NCBI GenBank assembly: GCA_018105865.1
Contig: CM030832.1
Span: forward strand, 27,741,586 to 27,805,585
Direction: 5' to 3'
Source: Metaphire vulgaris
Lineage: Eukaryota; Annelida; Clitellata; Crassiclitellata; Megascolecidae
Length of the DNA: 64,000 bases
Part shown: positions 1 through 10,786 of the stretch, one piece after another
Layout of the letters: each line of letters starts with the position of its first letter
Numbering within the stretch: the first letter of the stretch is position 1
The notes under the pieces: generated by a model
Databases searched by the model: none
What the model saw: the letters and a program-made list of their open reading frames with translations, nothing else
Told to the model about the DNA's origin: nothing
Program-made: the position numbers and the translations under genes

Positions 1-226
1 TCTCTGACATGTTATACAGGTTTGATGGCGGAGTGTTTGTTTTAGCATTTCGATTCCTTGTATATGACTCGCAAACGAAAAATTCGTCGGTATCCATTAT
101 CGATGCTTGTGCTATAACAGCTGAAGTGTAATATAAACGGTTCCACGCTGCGAGTCATAGTTAATGCTTTGGCTACATGCATATTGGAGGTATCGGCTAC
201 ACAACGTATAAGCCTAAAGTTAAAAT

Positions 227-407
227 CAGGGGCGTAGCGACGGGGGGTATATCGGTATATATACCCCAAATCAGTCTACCTTTAATTTTTTATGTGATTT
301 ACATGTGATTATGTGTGGTTTATATGGTTTATGTGGGTTATAGTTAAGATTTATACCCACCCAAAATATTTATACCCTCCCAAATCAAATACCTGGCTAC
401 GCCCCTG
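227..407. mobile_element. 181 bp MITE, CAGGGGCGTAGC family
   Basis: The element starts CAGGGGCGTAGC and ends GGCTACGCCCCTG, an inverted pair. The interior is AT-rich with no coding potential. Flanks (gttaaaat / aacaaaat) match partly, as expected of an old 8 bp target duplication. The end type resembles hAT-derived non-autonomous elements; that family call is inference. Confidence 0.6.
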
Positions 408-1621
408 AACAAAATCTACCGGTATCTCTGAGATGGCAGGCTTCGATTTTAATGTTATTTTGGCGAATTAAAATAATGCCTGCATGCATATTATAATATT
501 CGACTTTTACTAGTAAAAGATCAAGATTCAAATTAAAAGATATAAAATATCTATCTTCATGTACAATAAAAGAATTTGCATAATTGTCGTAGGGCAGTGT
601 CTCTATCCGAAGAAGTTCAAAGGTCAAACTGACTACCCCAGTCGGACCCCTACTACTCACTCTTGTGTTTTCTAGTTCGTTGTTACCGTGACGGTAACAA
701 ACAGCTTCCAATTAATCGCAGATGGAGTCTTTTTCAGTTAACTGGCTGGCCATTTGTCGCTACGCTATAAAGAATTCTCTCTATTAGACCTAATAGATTC
801 TTGTAATTGCAAGTCAGAGTAGAGTATTCGGTGCAAAAGTGACTTTCGGTTCTCGAGCAATCGAGAGTCGCCATTCAACCCAACCGACCCCCCCCCCGAC
901 CCCCTCCCACGCCTCTGCAGATGAGCGTTGCGTTGGTAGAAGGGGTCTTCGGTCCGACTCCTTCTAAGGTTCGTTGTTCGACCTCCTCAGTAGTTTTCAA
1001 GCTTCTGTTGTAATCGCGGGAGTTTGGCGTCTCTCTGTAGCGCCACCCAGCCGCCCGTTATGGCTACAGGCGTTCGACACGCGGCAAAAGGTTAATCGGT
1101 AATGACTTAACACAGATTAAATGTACACACTCGTGTTCGATAAAAATATATTACTCTGCTACTGTTGATTCTCCGTACCTCTTAACCTCAGAGGCTGTTA
1201 AATTCCATCTCCCCCAATACATAGACAGTAGACCTATTGGATTTTTCTTCTGACCACTGGACTGTTGTCAAGTCACTAAATAAGTAAGAATAGGGATTTT
1301 AAAAAGACATTTGTTTCTCTGCTGTTCTTGTTACATCTCTCTGTTGTTTCTGCGTCTTTCTGACAGAGATACCGATATGAATTTTAATGCTAATATCCGA
1401 GCTAGAAAATTAAGACCAGAAATTTCAAGTTGAAGGGCTAGAATCACAAGATTTTTACTCGCCAAAATAAAATACATTGAAATGTCGTTTAGCACGTCAC
1501 TTTAGAGCACCGAAGATGCTAACAGAGCCGAAGAAATCTGTTCAGCCTCAGTATGTTCAAAAGTGTTCTCTGTGTATAATAGAACCTTATTATCCGAACA
1601 CTTGTCAAATAGAATCTACTG
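408..1621. other. Unassigned intergenic stretch
   Basis: No gene or repeat was recognised. A 104-codon minus-strand frame at 397-711 runs into the MITE at 227-407 and matches no family known to me. A C-run lies near 888-900. The stretch ends at the MITE at 1622. Confidence 0.4.
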
Positions 1622-1920
1622 CAGTGGCGTAGCCAAGGGGGAGGAGGTTGGGGGTTAAACCCCTTGGCCCCCGAAACCAACTATTTTTAATGAGTTTCCG
1701 TGCATTTTTAATTTGTTGACGCGGCTTTGGGGGTCAAACCCACCTTGGTTTTGGCTATAGACGGTAAAGGCTTAAGTAAGAGGCGAGGACCTTTTTTTGC
1801 TTGTCAGCTATAAAAAACTAGAGGTGATAACGTTTATTTTGCTTGTCAGGATTTTGGAAAGTTGGTCACAGTCAAAACCAAAAACTAAACCCCCTTCCGG
1901 AAATCCTGACTACGCCACTG
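1622..1920. mobile_element. 299 bp MITE, CAGTGGCGTAGCC family, with TSD
   Basis: The ends CAGTGGCGTAGCC and TACGCCACTG form an inverted pair. The flanking 8-mers atctactg and atctacag match at 7 of 8 positions, which fits hAT-type integration. The interior carries two copies of the recurrent TTTTGCTTGTCAG motif (about 1791-1807 and 1836-1850). Confidence 0.75.
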
Positions 1921-1940
1921 ATCTACAGCACCTCCTTTTG

Positions 1941-1988
1941 ACACACTCACACACACGCGCGCCGCGCTCACACACACACACACACACA
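1941..1988. repeat. (CA)n microsatellite with CG interruption
   Basis: CACA runs are interrupted by CGCGCGCCGCG, a sequence prone to Z-DNA. The next ~1 kb (1989-3029) holds no recognised gene apart from a (TA)n tract at 2747-2786. Confidence 0.85.
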
Positions 1989-2746
1989 ATCATCTTTGTG
2001 ATCTACGCGGAATAGATCAGACATGCGTGAACATGGGTTGCGTTCTTAAAAATAGACCCGTGTCCATGTCTGGAATAGATATCATTGACCTTGACCTTGA
2101 CATCGAGATTTGCGATGACCTTTCAAGGACTTCTGTAGCGCAGACGGCCTCTGGTGACAGTTTAAGAACGTCGATTTCTTATTTCCTATTAAGTTTGTGG
2201 TTCATCGTATAAGCAGCGATTTGAATTTGGAAGTTGAAAGTGAAAATGCCCCCGGAGCGAAAATATTCGACTCCTGTGAAGCCTAATTGATTCCAAAAGT
2301 TCCGCCAATTGATAAGACTTTCCCGTCATGTCAGATGATTTCGTTGGTATTCGGTGCATAGGGTCTGATTTATAGCGTTTCGCTGCCAGCGTTGTGAACC
2401 GTATCGTGGAACACATTACGGTAGTAATATGCCAGAAAAGATCGGATCTGCACATGTTCATCCCTGGGCGCATATTTACTGCGATTTATCACAATTATTT
2501 TATCAGCAATTTCAAAGTCAGCGGCGAACACAGAATGGTTGCGTAAGAAAAATACGAACGAATGTACGAACCTTTATCCGTTTGACTCGTGTTGTGTCTG
2601 TCCGTCCGTCGAACGCTGACAGTATAGAAGACTGACAAAATATTTTTCTGCCTTTCATATCTTTTCGATTTCTCTGCGGCGTTCAGGTTGAACGCCTGAA
2701 GAATTTTCTACGCGACACGAGATCGAGTGCATTTTGAGTAGAGAAT

Positions 2747-2750
2747 TATA

Positions 2751-2786
<36 letters not shown>
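2747..2786. repeat. (TA)n microsatellite
   Basis: An almost pure TA alternation of about 40 bp. Overlapping YIYIYI-type frames are artefacts of it. Confidence 0.9.
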
Positions 2787-2791
<5 letters not shown>

Positions 2792-3029
2792 TCAACCACT
2801 TCAAAAGAGTAATAATAGTCAAGCCAATGCTTTGCATATTTTGCGGTTTCATCAGTGTCCTTTAATTTCTGTATGCCCGTCTCAGTTAAACGAAGAATCG
2901 TTTAAAGCAAATTTTCGTTTAAGTAGAATAACATAAGATCTCTCTTTTTCCTCCTTCTAGGTTCGTTACATCTGGCAGGAAATAAATATCGTATAAATGG
3001 GAATCTTAAGAAATAATTTTTTAAAAGTA

Positions 3030-4440
3030 AAATGGGCCAAGGTAACCCAGGACTCGAACGAGCGTAGGGTCCGGCGCTGATCTCCGTGTACTATAGGCAA
3101 ACAGCGACGCATAGTAGTTTTGCCATTGCTTTCTCTTGACCCGCGTTTTACCTTCACGCTGCTACCAAGTTATCCATCCATAAGCGACGAGCGGCTTGGT
3201 TGGCCCCGGTGTAGGAGGCAGGACGGACTCTAGGCACTTTTTGGACTCTAGAGTCCATAATGCCTGTAGGCACGATGGACTCTAGAGTACATAATACCTA
3301 GGTATGATGTACTCTAGAGTACAGAATCCCCAAACACGATAGTAGGAGGCAGCATGGACTCTAGAAGAATTATGTACTCTAGAGTCCGAGATACCTGTAG
3401 AGAGGGTAGACACGGTGGACTCTAGATACAACGTACACTAGAGTCCACTGTACCTAGGTACAACGTACTTTAGAGTACATCATACCTAGGTAGAGTACAT
3501 CATACCTAAGTACAACGTATTCTATGTACATCATATCTAGGTAGAGTACATCATACCTAGGTACAACGTACTCTATGTACATCATATCTAGGTACAACGT
3601 ACATTAGAGTCCATTGTACCTAGGTACGACGTACTCTTAGAGTACGTCGTACCTAGGTATAACGTACTCTAGAGTACGTTGTACCTATAGGTATGATGTA
3701 CTCTAGAGTACGTTGTACGTAGGTAAAACGTACTCTAGAGTACGTTGTACCTAGATATGACGTACTCTAGAGTACGTTGTACCTAGGTATGATGTACTCT
3801 AGAATACGTTGTACATAGGTACAATGGACTCTAGTGTACGCTGTACCTAGATATGATGCACAGAGAGTACTTTGTACCTAGGTATGACGTACTCTAGAGT
3901 ACGTTGTACCTATGTATGACGTACTCTAGAGTACGTTGTACCTAGGTATGATGTACTCTAGAGTACGTTGTACCTAGTACAGTGGACTCTAGAGTACGTC
4001 GTACCTATGTATGATGTACTCTATAGTACGTTGTACCTATGTATGATGTACTCTATAGTACGTTGTACCTATGTATGATGTACTCTATAGTACATTGTAC
4101 CTATGTATGATGTACTCTATAGTACGTTGTACCAATGTATGATGTACTCTATAGTACGTTGTACCTATGTATGATGCACTCTGCAGTGCGTTGTGCCTGG
4201 AGTCCACCATGCCTAGGTATTTCGTACTCTAGAGTAGATGCTACCGCCAGTTATCGGGTACTCTAGAGTACATTGTACCTAGGTATGATGGACTCTAGAG
4301 TAAATTGTACCTAGAGTCCGCCATGCCTGCCACACCGGCACCACGACTAAGACCCGACGTGGTCATCCATCCATGCAAGAACAGGCGGCGCTCGACGTTG
4401 CTTAACTTCGGTGCTCTGTTTGGAACCTGTCGCACAAAGC
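3030..4440 (-). mobile_element. 5S-rRNA-derived SINE, interrupted by a palindromic array
   Basis: Read on the minus strand, the element opens at about 4440 with a 5S-like head: CCGAAGTTAAGCAACGTCG, then GGATGGATGACC, which corresponds to the 5S box C region. The body resumes at about 3215 with GGCCAACCAAGCCG and continues through AGAGAAAGCAATGGCAAAA and CGGAGATCAGCGCCGGACC to a tail near 3030. The plus-strand copy at 62528-62805 carries the same blocks in the same order without an interruption, which shows that 3216-4333 is extra material inside this copy. 5S-derived SINEs (SINE3 class) are known in animals; this particular family is not one I recognise by name. Confidence 0.75.
3216..4333. 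repeat. Palindromic tandem array, about 32 bp unit
   Basis: About 1.1 kb of variants of a unit reading gtacctaggtatgatg then tactctagagtacgtt. Each unit contains two perfect palindromes, TACCTAGGTA (10 bp) and GTACTCTAGAGTAC (14 bp). In the first ~250 bp the palindrome is mainly ggactctagagtcc; later units favour the GTAC form and a CTATAG variant near 4010-4160. The array is therefore almost its own reverse complement and should extrude hairpins or cruciforms. It lies inside a 5S-derived SINE. No open reading frame is present. Confidence 0.9.
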
Positions 4441-4589
4441 CAAGTATTAGCTAGAAATTAATATTAGCGTCGCTTTATTCAAACTAGATAATGTAAGCGT
4501 AGGCAAATTTTGTCTCATTGATGTGTGAATGAATTTCGACATCAATTTGGTAAAGAAGCATTCATAGTCAGAAGCAAACTGATTCTCTT

Positions 4590-4593
<4 letters not shown>

Positions 4594-4649
<56 letters not shown>
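4594..4649. repeat. (TA)n microsatellite
   Basis: A pure TA run of about 55 bp. The flanks 4441-4593 and 4650-5256 contain no recognised gene; 4900-5000 has a GCCCGCGGGCC...ATTTGAATACC end that recurs at 60130-60210, suggesting an old hAT-like fragment. Confidence 0.9.
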
Positions 4650-4651
<2 letters not shown>

Positions 4652-5256
4652 TATATGCCGGAATATATTTACCGGTAGATACCTTGATTCGCATATACTG
4701 CAACAAAACAATGTATACGTCAGTATTGCCATAGGAATGATAGCAGGAATTTTACACTATAGGCTATTACTATCCATTGCGTATTTTATGATCTTGTTCT
4801 TTAAATTTATTAGGCCCCATATCCATTTTAAGGATTTAAGTCAGAGTATTTAACTAAATTTCACGAAGAGTCAAATTGCTTTTAAATGGCTTGTGCTTAT
4901 CGAGGGCCAAGTTATTTATCGTTTTAGCATCTTCACGGGCCATTTTTCAATTCTTGACGGGTAAGATCCTGCCCGCGGGCCGCCATTTGAATACCTCTGA
5001 TTTCTATCATTTGAAAATGCCTGCGTTTAAACTGAAAACTTTGCTAATGTTCTGGTAAGAGTTGGCAAACTATTTTAACACAAAACATTTTTAAAACATC
5101 AAAAATAACGTTTCTCTGTTGCTGAATTCGTGTATCTGATGCTCAACGCAGTAGTTGTTTAGCCTCTAAGCAAAAGCTTTCAGAAAGGCGAGACCTATTC
5201 GGGCAATTTCCGAAAACCATGTACTCATAAATTGAACGTTTGTGCGAATAAACAGC

Positions 5257-5557
5257 TTCTCTCTCTCTGTCTCTGTCTTTCTCTCTGTCTCTGTCTCTAT
5301 CTGTCTCTGTCTCTGTCTCTGTCTGTCTCTGTCTCTGTCTCTGTCTCTGTCTCTGTCTCTGTCTCTGTCTCTGTCTCTGTCTCTGTCTCTGTCTCTGTCT
5401 CTGTCTCTGTCTCTGTCTCTGTCTCTGTCTCTGTCTCTGTCTCTGTCTCTGTCTCTGTCTCTGTCTCTGTCTCTGTCTCTGTCTCTGTCTCTGTCTCTGT
5501 CTCTGTCTCTGTCTCTGTCTCTGTCTCTGTCTCTGTCTCTGTCTCTGTCTCTGTCTC
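5257..5557. repeat. (CTCTGT)n hexanucleotide array, about 300 bp
   Basis: Nearly uninterrupted CTCTGT repeats, about 48 copies, degenerate at the left edge. All frames stay open and encode LS, VS or QR dipeptides, which explains three long ORFs here; none has other support. The sequence is polypurine/polypyrimidine-like on each strand. Confidence 0.95.
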
Positions 5558-6104
5558 ATCTTTACTGCCTCGTAGGGTCGCTTTCAGAAAGAACGGTGAT
5601 GCTGATCTAATCCGACAATGTCAAAACAAGATTGCTTGGTGTTTTAGACGATTTCCACCTGCCTCTGACATGTTTTCGCTTGTACAGTCTGCTGCGTGTC
5701 TGCACGAGAGAGCGTTTTACTAATATTCCCGCAGGCATTCTATCTTCTGAGGATCGCATCAGCAGTGTGGACGATTAATAATCTGCTTCCGACGTGCGTT
5801 TGGGTCTGCGTCGTCGGCGAATCCTCTGAATCGCGGAAGGAGAGGGCGTTCTAGATTCACAATCCTAATCATTTTTATCTTTTCAAAGACAAGACTCGAA
5901 ACAAACCTAATACTATTAGTACGGAATGAATGCGCCGGAGAATTGCGGGAGGATAGGGTCGTCATTTTTCTACTACACATAAATTTTTCTCTATTTGTGC
6001 TTGTGTCGGGCGATTAATTATCTTGCTCTTATTTTCGAATTCTTGATCGCATTCCGTAAATTCACAGACATCTCCAACATTAATCATTATCATAAGAGAA
6101 CATT
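5558..6104. other. Unassigned unique sequence
   Basis: No gene recognised. A 73-codon minus-strand frame (5759-5980) has mixed composition but no family resemblance and no convincing splice context. Confidence 0.35.
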
Positions 6105-6156
6105 CTACTACTACCATTACTTCTATTACTGCTACTATTACTACTACTACTACTAT

Positions 6157-6218
<62 letters not shown>

Positions 6219-6261
6219 ACTACTAATAATAATAATAAATACTAATACTACTACTACTACT
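6105..6261. repeat. (CTA)n microsatellite
   Basis: Imperfect CTA/TTA triplets give poly-Tyr, poly-Leu or poly-Thr frames, all artefactual. Confidence 0.9.
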
Positions 6262-6434
6262 TCAACACCGGTATCGTCTTTCCCCCGGTATATTTAGGCC
6301 TATGAATCTTTTTAATATTGCCCAATAACTAATGAATTATCCTCTGTTTAAATTTGTCTTATTTCGTATAAGATGGATTAACCATACGCTCATCCATTTG
6401 TTACGGGCGAGTCTTTTAAAAATATAGTTATCGA

Positions 6435-6741
6435 CAAGTGGCGGCTCAAGGATTTCTTGGTGGGGGATGAAATGAATTCCTAGGAAGTTGGTGGTAGGAT
6501 GAAAAGAGAAGGAAGAAATCAATAAACATTGCCGAAAAAGAAAAAAGCTGACAAGCAAAAAAGGCAACTTTTCCCAAATTTTACTAGACTTTTACCCAAA
6601 AATAGGTTGGACGGCAAAAAGGGTCACCCGCAGTTTTTCCCCGTCATTTTATTTGACTTTTACCCAAAAATAGTTTGACAAGCAAAAAAAAGTCCGGTGG
6701 GGGATGCATCCCCACTCATCCCCCACGTGGAAGCGCCACTG
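6435..6741. mobile_element. MITE, AGTGGCGGCTC family
   Basis: The left end AGTGGCGGCTC is inverted against AAGCGCCACTG at the right. It shares GGTGGGGGATG blocks with the element at 17370-17742. Two reverse-complement copies of the recurrent motif (TGACAAGCAAAAAA) lie at about 6550 and 6680. Confidence 0.6.
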
Positions 6742-7544
6742 CTACCGACCCCATAAGAGGCGGTGTGTTAGTGTGAATTCCTTTGTTACTGGGCGGTCGT
6801 ATACAGGCATACTATTCAATCCATAGCATCTGTGTTTAATCTTGAATAAGGAGAGCGTAGATTATCAATTGCCGATTCATAGAGCACCGCTTAAAGACCT
6901 TTACTCAGAATGGAAACGACAAACGAAATGGTTCTGCATTTTATGACTCTTCCAAACTCTCTCTCATCTGCCGCCGACAACTTTCAGTGTCTATCCATAG
7001 CATTTGAAAGATGACACTCTTTGTCAAGCATTGTCGTCAGATGGTTGGCAAAGGAAGTCGATATAGGTGTACTGGTTTGAGTGTCAGCAGATTCTTATGA
7101 ATTTCTTAAGCGCCAGTTTTGCTTGCTGCCAACCTCTTATACGATTACCAATGCAAGAATTCGTCTGCTCTAGACGAATTCCAACCGTCATATTTTTGTA
7201 CAGGAGGGTGGAATCGTTTAATCGTGTGAGAGTTGGTTGTCTTGCGTAATAACCCCATTTATTTAGCGCCTCTTAACTCTAACTCCTCCTGAACAGGCCT
7301 GGATAAAATACTACCGCCACTGATCTGTGATCTGTTAGCTATGTATTCAAATGAATAAAATCCTAAAAGTTGCTTCCAAGTGCAAAATGTGTTCTACTGC
7401 TTGGCATAAGCGCAGCCACGAGGGACCCTGGGAGCCAGAGGGAACCGGGTCCTCCCCTACTCGGGCTTAGATTGGTCGTGAGATTCTAGCAAAACCGATG
7501 AGAACATTTCTCATTTAGCACGATGTAAGACTATTGTCGACACG

Positions 7545-7545
<1 letters not shown>
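6742..7545. other. Unassigned stretch
   Basis: No recognisable coding or RNA gene. A degraded CCGCCACTG end near 7313-7322 suggests a MITE remnant. The ORFs here are short and unsupported. Confidence 0.35.

Positions 7546-7585
<40 letters not shown>
7546..7585. repeat. (TA)n microsatellite
   Basis: A TA tract of about 40 bp directly abutting the dispersed repeat at 7594. Confidence 0.9.
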
Positions 7586-7587
<2 letters not shown>

Positions 7588-7593
7588 TTCAAA

Positions 7594-7866
7594 AATGACG
7601 GGGAAGATTGGCTGTTTTACCACCCGATTTTTTGCAAATGCAATAGGATTTTGCGCAATTAATTTCCTAACTGGCCGCCTTTTCCAGGTTTCCTTCAACC
7701 GAGTTAATGCCCATTCGATGAATTTTCTGAAACTTGATAGTCAACGTAAGTGTAATGATTTGGCAGTGTCGAACGACATGCAGTGCTTGATTCTCTTGTT
7801 TGCTGTGCTGCTTTTGCACGCCAAGCAACAGCCTGCTCCTCATTCTCACTTGATTGTCTTGAGCTC
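7594..7866. repeat. Dispersed repeat, copy 1 (second copy at 35746-36004)
   Basis: Begins aaaatgacgggg, runs through attggctgttttaccaccc and ends with ccaagcaacagcctgctcc. The same order recurs at 35746-36004 with few differences. The reverse strand reads openly (charged residues, AWRAKAAQQTRESSTACRST), so the unit may be a fragment of a transposon coding region. The family is unknown to me. Confidence 0.7.
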
Positions 7867-8465
7867 GTGAACGCTCGACTTTTTGTTTTTCACGGACGGT
7901 TAGAAAGAGGAATAAAAAGCTAAACAATGGTGGAACCTCATCTTCTTATCTCTTATATAGCCTGAGATGTAGCAAATTCAAAAAATTTGAAACTTTCTCA
8001 GAATTCAAAACTTACGAAAATTCGCTCATAATACTTATGTTCAAACATTGGGGTCATCGAGTTAGAATTGATAGATCTTTTCCAAATGTCAACCGATTTT
8101 CAAACTTTTTGGTTTATTTTGTTCCTCTGACATCCTTAACAACTTTTCCGCTGACCAAAGTGGGGTTACCAATGAAAATTTTTGCTAGGGGCTTTAAAAT
8201 TTTTCGGGGAAGAGGGTGATATTTTAGGCCGTAAAGTGGACTCTACCCCAATTTTTTGTTTTGCACGGACGGTTAAAAGAGGAATAAACAATCTAAACAA
8301 TGGTGCAAACCTCATCTTTTAGCTCCTATATAGCCTGAGATATATGCGTTACATCAATCATTTCTGAAGAACGAAAAATTAAAAATCCCCAGTACGGTGA
8401 TTTATATGAAAATTTAATCCCCACTTGAGCAGTAAAATTTAAAAAAATAGGTATTGAGGCTAGGA
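7867..8465. repeat. Two tandem copies of an unclassified ~375 bp unit
   Basis: ttttgtttttcacggacggtt at about 7880 recurs as ttttgttttgcacggacggtt at about 8256. Both are followed by agaggaataaa, aaacaatggtg, aacctcatctt and tatatagcctgaga. The second copy is truncated by the (TA)n tract at 8471. No coding role is seen. Confidence 0.65.
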
Positions 8466-8467
8466 AG

Positions 8468-8470
<3 letters not shown>

Positions 8471-8507
<37 letters not shown>
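8471..8507. repeat. (TA)n microsatellite
   Basis: A pure TA run between the tandem unit and the G-rich array. Confidence 0.9.
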
Positions 8508-8509
<2 letters not shown>

Positions 8510-8985
8510 ACGGGGGAGCAGGGCATTGGGAGAGAGAAGGGAGATTTGGGAGGAGGACAGTGGGTTGTGGGTTTTCGGAGCAGCGTTGTGTAGGTTTGGA
8601 AACGGGGCTTGTTGTGGATGGGGAGAGGTAAGGGGGATGGGGAGAGGGAAGGGGAACGGGGGTTTGGGGCCGTGGCCGGAATGGGTTGGGGCCGGGGTGA
8701 TTGGGAGGGCGATTGGGAGAGGGAAGAAGATGGGGAGAGGGAAGGGGAACGGGGGTTTGGGGCCAGGGGCCGGAATGGGTTGAGGCCGGGGTGATTGGGA
8801 GAGGGATTTTGGTCTGGTTTGGGGCGGGGTCCTGGTTAGGGCCGGGGCGATTGGGAGGGGATGAGGAGAGGGAAGGGGATGGGAAAAGGGAAGGGAAAGG
8901 GGGTTTGTGGCCGGGGCGGGAATAGGTTGGGGCCTGGGCGATTGGCAGAGAGATGGGGTGAGGGAATGGGGACGGGGGTTTAAGC
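8508..8985. repeat. G-rich imperfect tandem array
   Basis: About 480 bp of GGGG-rich DNA on the plus strand built from imperfect units containing gagagggaaggggaacgggg, gtttggggcc and cggaatgggttg. At least three copies are visible (about 8640, 8730 and 8870). Pro/Ser/Phe-rich minus frames (254 and 176 codons) are a by-product. The four-G runs could form G-quadruplexes. Confidence 0.8.
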
Positions 8986-9360
8986 TGCAATTAAGACGCT
9001 TCGTTAAACGCTCCGTTGATTTTAATACATTTTTGATTAAACAATATTTGGTTGTCAATGACAACAGCGTCTTACAATACCCGCCGTGTTGCGGACGGAC
9101 AGACGCGACAGACAGACATCGAGAATTATATAATAAGATATATATATATATAGTCTTCAAAAATGCTCCAAATGTCAAGATTTGAATCTGATTTTACCCT
9201 AAATGTTTCGACTCCGCGTCAGAATCAGTTGGGGATTGGGGGAACTCGCGATGATCCCCTAAACCCCATAGCCGGATCTGACCAAGACATGCAAGGTACC
9301 CAGGACGACCGCATAATTATATTCTAGGAACCATGGCTACGTCAGTGCTGTTTGAATCAA
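8986..9360. other. Unassigned stretch
   Basis: Contains a short TA tract (9139-9152). A TGGCTACGTCAGTG end near 9332 suggests a degraded CAGTGGCGTAGCC-type element. No gene seen. Confidence 0.35.
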
Positions 9361-9470
9361 CAATTTAATTTACATTTGCATATACTGTATATGCGATATA
9401 TATATGATGTATATGCGATATATATGCGATATATGCGATATATATGCGATATATATATATGAAGGAACTC

Positions 9471-9538
<68 letters not shown>

Positions 9539-9580
9539 ATGTATGTGTGTGTGTGTGGGTGGGTGGGTGGGTGTGGATGG
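9361..9580. repeat. ATATGCGAT minisatellite, (TA)n, then (GT)n
   Basis: Repeats of about 10 bp (ATATATGCG) at 9380-9460 are followed by pure TA (about 9472-9507) and GT/GGTGG runs to about 9580. Confidence 0.85.
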
Positions 9581-9828
9581 GTTGGCGTATTTTTGGTCTG
9601 GATCCTGTTACAGAGACAAAGGAGTGCCGGTGAGTTTGTGAATTGAGAATGAATCGAAGACGCATTGTGAGTGGAATAAAGGCAGAAAGACGTGTCAGAC
9701 TTTCTGTTTCCCATCCAAACGACGTCTCTCCTTTTCATCTCGTCATACGCCGACCAAGGATTCGGAGCATGCACCAGCGATCAATGCATATTATACGCCA
9801 CGCTGTAATTATAAGTGACGCTGAAAAT

Positions 9829-10050
<222 letters not shown>

Positions 10051-10786
10051 CTGAATTCTGTTCGGTTCGACCTTGGTAGTTTGGGTGGGTGTTGTGATCT
10101 CTCCTCCCCCTCAGCGGGGTCTAGGGCGAAGCCTCAGCCGCAAAAGTATTTTGAATAACAGCGAGTTAAAGCCTTAACGCAAAACATCGCACTCACCCTT
10201 ATCCGGCCAATAATAGTTTCTCATCCGTGTTTACGCGAATATCACGAACAGTCTAGGCCGGAATGCTTCCCCCCACCCCTCACGTGACCTCCCCCTTCGT
10301 GTATGCGCTAACGACAACTGCAATATAGCTCTAACTTTCCTAGTATCTCTAATAACTTCAGCTATTATAACTATTGTTCTGTAAAATATTACTCTGAAGG
10401 TCTGAAATAGAGAAGATAAATGAATTTGCACCGTTCCGTTTAAGCCCATGTCCATAACCGATAGCACATCGTTGGCAATTGTTTTGATTGCTTCGCCGGC
10501 CGAGCAGCATTGTCTGTGCTTTCAATTTGCTTACTAAAATTAGATGCAAAAACACTAGTTGAGCGCAGAGACTGCCAGACCAAGATAATGTAGGCCTAAT
10601 AACCAGTTGCAACTATAGTTATGTTCCATGCGTTTGTAGTGTGTTGAGTACGTACAGTATGCTTTAGTGTTGTTTAAAAAACTCCACAGGTCCAAATGTG
10701 GCACAATGTCCCTATTTTTAGCACTACAATACTAAACAGGAATACAGTAATCATTATTATTACTGCATATCTGAAGTGAAAGCAGT
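10051..10786. other. Unassigned stretch
   Basis: No supported gene. Short minus-strand frames at 10231-10612 show no family resemblance. Confidence 0.35.

Noticed and set aside
397..711. 104-codon minus ORF
   Set aside because: Overlaps the MITE end, starts at a non-ATG codon and has no family resemblance.
2189..2473. 94-codon minus ORF with natural-looking composition
   Set aside because: No recognisable motif and no splice context; left unassigned.
3216..4333. CRISPR-like repeat array
   Set aside because: No unique spacers; the units are contiguous palindromic repeats in a eukaryotic genome.
5143..5723. Long RQRQ, LSLS and VSVS ORFs
   Set aside because: By-products of the CTCTGT hexanucleotide array.
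8414..9178. Pro-rich 254-codon minus ORF
   Set aside because: Produced by the G-rich tandem array; no domain, and it starts in a TA microsatellite.
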